A stretch of DNA of 10,414 nucleotides. Source: Clostridiales bacterium (GTDB taxonomy: Bacteria > Bacillota > Clostridia > Saccharofermentanales > Saccharofermentanaceae). Within the stretch, counting starts at the first letter, position 1. Each line of letters opens with the position of its first letter. The stretch covers positions 1 to 10,414 of the forward strand of contig JAGAFH010000167.1 of the NCBI GenBank assembly GCA_017612755.1. The letters are read 5' to 3'. A program made the position numbers and the translations under genes. The notes beneath the pieces were generated by a model. That model had not been told where the DNA came from. It was given only the letters and a program-made list of their open reading frames with translations, and searched no databases. Positions 5,741 through 10,414 of the stretch are shown here, in pieces.

Positions 5741-7447
5741 TTGAAACAAAAAGGTCTCCGGATGAATACGGTGCTGCTCCTGGCTCTTATCGGTACGGTG
5801 GTACTGGTGTTGTCCAGTGCCCTTATCCTGTCTATCAGAACATACCAGAAGTCTCTTGTAAGAAGTGCAGCCACTAACAGCAGCAGGACCGTTGCCCAGG
5901 TAAGTAATACGGTAAACGATTATCTTGCCGGTATCGACGGGGATATGGAGACCCTGAAGGAGACATTGGAAGATCCTGATGTTGAAAGAAAAGAGTTTTT
6001 TGACGTATTCCTGAAGATCCGTCCGGATGTGGCTGCTGTATCCACATATGACAGCACAGGTGAACTGGTCAACTGCTACAGCCTTCTGGGAGAAGTAAGA
6101 CCTAATCTGGAAACGAACACTTCTTTTGATCCCGGGATGATGGATAAGTATGCAGACGGATATGTTTCGGCCCCTCATGTTGTGTCTCTTTTCGAAGGAG
6201 CATATCCCTGGGTCGTCACTATGATAGCGCCCCTGGAAGCAGGGAGTGAAGAGAGCTGGATCGCTCTTGATATCAACTGCAGTAATATATCGGCTTATAT
6301 AAATGATGTAGGTATCGGTCAGAGAGGTTACTGTTTCCTGATGGATGAGGACGGGAACATCGTATATCATCCCCAGCAGCAGCTTATCTATTCTGATCTT
6401 AAGAGTGAGAATATAGATCTCATCGAGACCCTTGGTGACGGAGATCATATTGAGGGCAGCGTCATCTATACCATTCAGTCTGTCCCTGATTCAAGGTGGC
6501 AGGTGGTAGGTGTCAGCTATGTCCAGGAGATGATCACTGACAGTGTCAGCGAACTTGGAAGGATCCTTCTTTTCGCTGCGCTTGTTATCCTCGTTGCTAT
6601 GCTGATAATCAGTTCTATCCTTTCCCACGCCCTTTCCCGTCCGGTCCAGAGCCTTGCAGAAGCAATGACCCAGTTTGAGGAAAACGCTGAAGACTTCACC
6701 TATACTCCTGTGGGAGGCGTACGGGAAGTCCGCACTCTGTCGGAATCCTTCAGTCACATGGTCATCAGGCTCCAGAGCCTTATGGGTACTGTAAAGGACG
6801 AACAGGTGAACCTGAGAAAGACTGAGCTCCGTGCCCTTCAGGCCCAGATCAATCCCCACTTCCTCTATAACACTCTGGATTCCATATCCTGGATGACTGA
6901 ACGCGGCAAAAAGGATGAGGTGGTGGAGATGGTCAACGCTCTCGCCAGGCTTTTCAGGATAAGTATCAGCAAAGGTCATGAGCTCATTCCTATCAGAAGT
7001 GAGATCCAGCATGCGGAGAGCTATCTTCAGATCCAGTCCCACAGATATAAGAACCAGTTCACTTATTCTTTCAATGTGGATGAAGACTGCCTGGATCATC
7101 TCTGCAACAAGATCACCTTACAGCCTATTATCGAAAATGCTATCTATCACGGTATTAACGGACTCGTGGACGGAGGCGAGATAGTGGTGTCAGTGAAAGG
7201 CGAAGGTGATGACATCATCATGACTGTAGAGGATAACGGAAACGGAATGAACGAGGATCAGATCGCAGCCATCATGAACAAGGAGCGGAGCGATCATACG
7301 GGTATCGGAATAAAGAATGTTAACGACAGGCTCAAGATCTATTTCGGAGCCGACTACGGTATCAGGATCGAAAGCGTTCCCGATGAGGGGACTAAGGTTA
7401 TCATCCGTATGCCTAAAGTGGACAGGGGGAGTGACTATGAGAAGTAA
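5741..7447 (+). CDS. YesM-type sensor histidine kinase, TTG start
   Basis: A 568-residue membrane kinase. Transmembrane helix 1 is at ~9-32. An extracellular dCache-like sensor follows at ~35-270, with GQRGYCFLMDEDGNIVYHP as its second-lobe hallmark. Transmembrane helix 2 is at ~275-296, then a HAMP-type linker starting near SRPVQSLAEAM. The His_kinase domain (PF06580 type) carries the phospho-accepting H373 in QINPHFLYNTL. The HATPase_c domain has N466 in ENAIYHG, D498 in DNGNGM, and GIG at 521-523. It phosphorylates the response regulator encoded immediately upstream. TTG at 5741 is chosen because GAGAGGAG lies eight bases before it; the first in-frame ATG, at 5762, has no comparable site. 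The last 11 bases overlap the start of the lipoprotein gene, so the two are translationally coupled. That supports a sensory partnership with the lipoprotein. Confidence 0.94.
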   Translation: MKQKGLRMNTVLLLALIGTVVLVLSSALILSIRTYQKSLVRSAATNSSRTVAQVSNTVNDYLAGIDGDMETLKETLEDPDVERKEFFDVFLKIRPDVAAVSTYDSTGELVNCYSLLGEVRPNLETNTSFDPGMMDKYADGYVSAPHVVSLFEGAYPWVVTMIAPLEAGSEESWIALDINCSNISAYINDVGIGQRGYCFLMDEDGNIVYHPQQQLIYSDLKSENIDLIETLGDGDHIEGSVIYTIQSVPDSRWQVVGVSYVQEMITDSVSELGRILLFAALVILVAMLIISSILSHALSRPVQSLAEAMTQFEENAEDFTYTPVGGVREVRTLSESFSHMVIRLQSLMGTVKDEQVNLRKTELRALQAQINPHFLYNTLDSISWMTERGKKDEVVEMVNALARLFRISISKGHELIPIRSEIQHAESYLQIQSHRYKNQFTYSFNVDEDCLDHLCNKITLQPIIENAIYHGINGLVDGGEIVVSVKGEGDDIIMTVEDNGNGMNEDQIAAIMNKERSDHTGIGIKNVNDRLKIYFGADYGIRIESVPDEGTKVIIRMPKVDRGSDYEK

Positions 7448-8405
7448 GAAAATACTGATCGCCCTTGCCCTGGTCATATCCCTTATCTTCGCTGCCTGCG
7501 ATTACAGCGGTGCAGGCAAGGACTCCCGCTACAATATATGGCTGGTCGTAAAATCCACCGATACCCAGTTCTGGTTATCTACTTTCGCAGGAGCAAATGC
7601 AGCTAAGGCAGAGTATAACGTGGATCTTACCATCGTCGGTCCCGATACGGAGGAAGATTACGAGAAGCAGAATGAGTATATCGAACAGGCTGTAAGGGAA
7701 GGGGCCGATGCCATCGTATTCTCCGCCATAAGCTACAGTGAAAATGCTGCTGCCATAGATGCGGCGGCAAGGGCGGGAGTCAAGGTGGTAGTGATCGACA
7801 GTGATGTGGATTCCGTCAATGTATCTGCCCGTGTAGGTACAGATAATGTCCAGGCCGGCAGGATGACAGGATCTGCCGTTCTGGATACGGATGAAGAAGA
7901 GATCTATGTAGGTATCGTGAATTTTGCCCAGGGCAGCCGTAACGGACAGGAGCGTGAACAGGGTCTTCTGGAGTCCCTTGATTCTGATGCCAGGGTAAAG
8001 GATATCTATACGATCAACGTGGCTGCTACTCCTGAAGCAGCGGAACTGGGAGTTCAGAACCTCATAGCCGAGCATCCTGAGATCAATGTGCTGGTAGGAC
8101 TTAATGAGCCCCTGGCAGTAGGTACGGCACGGGCCGTGGTGGATCTGGGAATCGAAGATGAAGTGAGAGTGGTCGGATTTGATACAAATCCCGAGTGTAT
8201 AGAACTAATGAGAGACGGGGCGGTATCTGCCCTTATAGCACAGAATCCCTACGCAATGGGATACCTTGGAGTTGAGTGTGCATGGAAATCATTGGAGGGA
8301 GAGACCTTCGATCCGGATACCTGGATAGATACAGCCACCACCATAATCACAAAAGAGAATATGTTTAGTCAGGAGAGCCAACAGGCATTGTTCTCCTTTG
8401 GTTAA
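7437..8405 (+). CDS. Sugar-binding lipoprotein (Peripla_BP_4 type), probable sensory partner of the kinase
   Basis: A 322-residue exported lipoprotein. The N terminus is a signal peptide (RSKK, hydrophobic core, lipobox FAAC), with lipidation expected at C21. The mature part is a two-lobe type I periplasmic-binding fold of the RbsB-like group: TDTQFWLSTF near 41-50, GADAIVFSA at 89-97, VVVIDSDVD at 117-125, VGTDNVQAGRMTG at 133-145, GLNEPLAVGTA at 221-231, VVGFDTNPE at 245-253 and Q269. The ATG at 7437 is chosen because it begins the signal peptide and has GGGGGAG five bases upstream. The same frame stays open further left inside the kinase gene, but that stretch is not part of the protein. 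It overlaps the kinase gene by 11 bases and no permease gene follows directly, so it more likely feeds information to the kinase than sugar to a transporter. The ligand is not certain; a pentose or hexose is likely. Confidence 0.88.
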   Translation: MRSKKILIALALVISLIFAACDYSGAGKDSRYNIWLVVKSTDTQFWLSTFAGANAAKAEYNVDLTIVGPDTEEDYEKQNEYIEQAVREGADAIVFSAISYSENAAAIDAAARAGVKVVVIDSDVDSVNVSARVGTDNVQAGRMTGSAVLDTDEEEIYVGIVNFAQGSRNGQEREQGLLESLDSDARVKDIYTINVAATPEAAELGVQNLIAEHPEINVLVGLNEPLAVGTARAVVDLGIEDEVRVVGFDTNPECIELMRDGAVSALIAQNPYAMGYLGVECAWKSLEGETFDPDTWIDTATTIITKENMFSQESQQALFSFG

Positions 8406-8586
8406 TATGCACAAAAACTGCGAAGATCTTTTTGCGTTTTAGTACGATCAACATAATTTTCCTAACCTTTTTTGTAAGTAATCTCATGTTTTTTCCTCTT
8501 GCGGTTGGTTAAGATTTTTCACGAAGGAGGGTGTTTAGAACACCCGGAAGAACCAATCATTTTTTATTTTATTGGAGGAATGAAAC
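8406..8586 (+). promoter_or_regulatory. Leader region of mglB, 181 bp, with hairpins
   Basis: An AT-rich gap with no gene. A weak promoter-like pair is TTGCGT (8432-8437) with TAATTT (8454-8459), 16 bases apart; confidence in it is low. The leader holds a clear hairpin, GGGTGTT (8529-8535) with AACACCC (8539-8545) on a three-base loop. It is enclosed by TTGGTT (8505-8510) and AACCAA (8551-8556). CCAAT (8553-8557) can alternatively pair with ATTGG (8571-8575), next to the ribosome-binding site GGAGG at 8574-8578. This is the expected place for the response regulator to act. Confidence 0.5.
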
Positions 8587-9714
8587 ATGAAAAAGATTAT
8601 TGCTCTGATCCTGTCATTGGCCATGATCATCGGTATGGTCGCATGTAGCGCTAAAACTGATGAGTCAGGATCTGCAGACGCAGGTTCATCCGATGTAAAG
8701 GTAGCCGTTTTCTGGTACGCTTTCTCGGATGCTTATCTTTCCACGGTCCGTGCCGCTCTGGACGAGGATCTGGATGCTGCAGGAATCGAATATCAGGATT
8801 TCGACAGTAACAACAATCAGGGAACACAGCTTGAGCAGGTTCAGACAGCTGTTACAAACGGATTCAACGTTCTCGTTGTAAATCTCGTTACATCAGGTTC
8901 CGCCGATGCTGCTGAGCAGATCATCGCTGCTGCCGGCGACATCCCCGTAATCTTCTTCAACCGTGCAGTTGAAGGTGACGGAGAGGAAGGAACAGTCCTT
9001 AATGCTCATGACAACATCGCATTCATCGGAACAGACGCTCCTGAAGCAGGTCACATGCAGGGCCAGATGATCGGTGATTTCCTTGTTGAGAACTTTGAAG
9101 CTACTGACCTTAACGGCGACGGACAGATCTCCTATGCTATGTTCATGGGTGACGCTGCAAATGTTGAGGCTATCTACCGTACACAGTTTGGTGTTGAGGA
9201 TGCTAACGCAGTCCTTACAGAGAACGGTTATCCCGAGCTTGTTTATTTCAACCCCAATAACTCCGATAAGTACCAGCTGGATCCTAACGGCGCATGGTCT
9301 TCTGCAGCAGGTAATGAGTTCATGGGTACAAACCTTGCAGAGTACTCTGAGGCTAACGGAAACATGATCGAGCTTGTTATCGCTAATAACGATGATATGG
9401 CTATCGGTGCTATCTCCGCACTTCAGGCTGCAGGTTACAACCTTGGTGACGGCAACTGCACAAAGATCCCCGTATTCGGCGTTGACGCTACACAGGTAGC
9501 CCAGGACGCTATCGCTGATGATACCATGACCGGTACAGTTAAGCAGGATGCAGAAGGTATGGCTACAGCTATCTGCAATACAGTTTCCGACATCGCATCC
9601 GGAAGCTCTGTTGCTGACGCAGCATCAAGTGTAGCATCTTCCGCTGATATCTATTCAATGGCTGACGGATTCACAAACAAGATCTTCGTCGCATACGCAC
9701 CTTATACAGGCTGA
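8587..9714 (+). CDS. mglB: Galactose/glucose-binding lipoprotein MglB
   Basis: A 375-residue extracellular solute-binding lipoprotein for the Mgl-type ABC importer. It has a signal peptide with lipobox GMVAC and lipidation at C20. It is longer than Escherichia coli MglB (about 332), owing to the linker after the cysteine and an insertion before W237. The family's calcium loop is present as DLNGDGQIS (D174, N176, D178, Q180), and the distant acidic ligand is E262 in IELVIANND. Sugar-pocket positions by eye, from recalled E. coli alignment: D48, Y50 (Phe in E. coli), N125, R198, W237, N268 and D300 are conserved or similar; N192 and E194 replace the E. coli His and Asp. Codon choice (CTT, GCT, AAC, TAC) looks biased toward high expression compared with the neighbouring genes. 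It has tandem stops (TGA TAA) and GGAGG eight bases before the ATG. Main substrate: galactose or glucose, though the pocket changes leave room for a related sugar. Confidence 0.92.
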   Translation: MKKIIALILSLAMIIGMVACSAKTDESGSADAGSSDVKVAVFWYAFSDAYLSTVRAALDEDLDAAGIEYQDFDSNNNQGTQLEQVQTAVTNGFNVLVVNLVTSGSADAAEQIIAAAGDIPVIFFNRAVEGDGEEGTVLNAHDNIAFIGTDAPEAGHMQGQMIGDFLVENFEATDLNGDGQISYAMFMGDAANVEAIYRTQFGVEDANAVLTENGYPELVYFNPNNSDKYQLDPNGAWSSAAGNEFMGTNLAEYSEANGNMIELVIANNDDMAIGAISALQAAGYNLGDGNCTKIPVFGVDATQVAQDAIADDTMTGTVKQDAEGMATAICNTVSDIASGSSVADAASSVASSADIYSMADGFTNKIFVAYAPYTG

Positions 9715-9731
9715 TAAGAACGATTAGAAGC

Positions 9732-9764
9732 GGGGCAGCTGTCCATTTGGGCAGCTGCCCTTTT
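9732..9764 (+). terminator. Strong hairpin with short U tract between mglB and mglA (partial terminator)
   Basis: GGGCAGCTG (9733-9741) pairs perfectly with CAGCTGCCC (9752-9760). It continues inward through a T-G wobble and two C-G pairs to a four-base loop (9745-9748), giving about 12 pairs. TTTTA follows. It lies 18 bases after the mglB stop and about 50 before the mglA start, in the same direction. The short U tract suggests partial read-through or an RNA-end stabiliser, giving more mglB than mglA message, as is common for binding-protein transporters. Confidence 0.85.
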
Positions 9765-9813
9765 ATCGCAACTTAGTCAAAGTATTTTCGATTAACAAGA
9801 GGGAGGAAAGAAT

Positions 9814-10414
9814 ATGGCAGAAGATATCCTTCTCAGAATGACGGATATCACCAAGTTGTTTCCGGGTGTAAAGGCGTTAGATAAAGTCAATTTTGAACTA
9901 AAGGCCGGAACCGTTCACGCTCTTATGGGTGAGAACGGAGCAGGCAAATCTACCCTTATGAAATGCCTTTTCGGCATATACGCTAAAGATAGCGGACATA
10001 TCTATCTTGAAGGTAAGGAGATAGATTTCAGAAACAGCCGTGAAGCGCTGGATAACGGCGTCGCAATGGTCCACCAGGAGCTGAACCAGGCTGGAAAGCG
10101 CTCCGTCATGGATAATATCTGGCTCGGCCGTTACCCGACTATCGCAGGGGTAATGGTAGACGAAAAGAAGATGTACCATGATACAAAAGCTATATTTGAT
10201 GAATATGAGATCAATGTAGATCCCAAAAGGATAATAAACACCATGCCTGTCTCCCAAAGACAGATGGTGGAGATAGCAAAAGCTGTCTCATATAACTCCA
10301 AGATCATCGTTTTCGATGAGCCTACATCTTCTCTTACAGAGGAAGAGGTAGAACACTTATTTAAGATAATCAACATGCTGCGCGACAGAGGCGTAGGCAT
10401 CATTTATATATCCC
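9814..10414 (+). CDS. mglA: Galactose/methyl-galactoside ABC importer ATPase MglA, truncated by the window edge
   Basis: The first 200 residues of a sugar-import ATPase; the frame is open to the right edge. Whole MglA proteins are about 500 residues with two ATPase domains. The visible part is the first domain. Walker [10 protein letters not shown] is at 39-47, the Q-loop glutamine is Q88 in MVHQEL, and the signature segment is [13 protein letters not shown] at 145-157. Walker B IIVFDEP with the catalytic E169 is at 164-170, followed by [26 protein letters not shown], the MVHQELN stretch and [13 protein letters not shown] match recalled E. coli MglA closely, which supports the galactose assignment over ribose or xylose relatives. 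The start at 9814 has GGGAGG seven bases upstream. It should couple ATP hydrolysis to a membrane permease (mglC), expected just beyond the edge. Confidence 0.93.
   Translation, partial: MAEDILLRMTDITKLFPGVKALDKVNFELKAGTVHALMGENGAGKSTLMKCLFGIYAKDSGHIYLEGKEIDFRNSREALDNGVAMVHQELNQAGKRSVMDNIWLGRYPTIAGVMVDEKKMYHDTKAIFDEYEINVDPKRIINTMPVSQRQMVEIAKAVSYNSKIIVFDEPTSSLTEEEVEHLFKIINMLRDRGVGIIYIS

Noticed and set aside
5693..6448. 251-residue minus-strand open frame opposite the end of the regulator and the kinase sensor domain
   Set aside because: It spans two clear plus-strand genes, has no recognisable motif and has no promoter or ribosome-binding site in a sensible place.
7317..7436. Upstream in-frame extension of the sugar-binding lipoprotein
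   Set aside because: It lies within the kinase HATPase coding region and would put 40 residues before a normal lipoprotein signal peptide; the ATG at 7437 has the ribosome-binding site.
8420..8437. Possible terminator after the sensory lipoprotein gene
   Set aside because: The stem is only five pairs including a wobble, with a six-base loop; too weak to call a terminator, so read-through into mglB remains possible.
1..10414. CRISPR array, insertion sequence, tRNA or rRNA gene, phage or defence genes
   Set aside because: No regularly spaced repeats, transposase or integrase motifs, tRNA cloverleaf or rRNA core sequence were seen on either strand.

Overview
The window looks like a chromosomal segment of an anaerobic Gram-positive Clostridia species, most probably a Lachnospiraceae-type gut or rumen bacterium (inference). 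The reasons are strong GGAGG ribosome-binding sites, lipoprotein-type solute-binding proteins, a YesM/YesN-type two-component pair next to a sugar ABC transporter, and moderate G+C. No mobile element, CRISPR array, tRNA or rRNA was seen.

Left part (1-3720): a tight five-gene plus-strand operon. It holds a TetR-type regulator cut by the window edge, a flavin reductase-like protein with an unusual C-terminal PCP_red-like segment, an atypical NAD-binding SDR of the NmrA-like type, a DUF1295 steroid 5-alpha-reductase-like membrane protein, and a six-helix membrane protein of unknown function. It ends at a strong bidirectional terminator (3695-3720), shared with a convergent 130-residue minus-strand gene of unknown function (3723-4115). 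Together the operon looks like a TetR-controlled membrane-associated redox module acting on an unidentified hydrophobic or enone-type substrate. This is the least explained part of the window.

Right part (4116-10414): a sugar sensing and uptake locus. A good sigma-A-type promoter (4161-4189), covered by a 26-bp dyad, precedes three coupled genes: a YesN-type AraC response regulator, a YesM-type sensor kinase starting at TTG, and a sugar-binding lipoprotein with no permease of its own. The third protein is best read as an extracellular sensory partner of the kinase, analogous to the XylFII-LytS-YesN arrangement. After a 181-bp leader with hairpins come mglB (galactose/glucose-binding lipoprotein with a calcium loop), a strong hairpin-terminator, and mglA (ATPase, running off the right edge). 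The likely logic is that the lipoprotein and kinase sense an external sugar, the regulator activates the mgl promoter, and the hairpin after mglB keeps binding protein in excess over the ATPase and permease.
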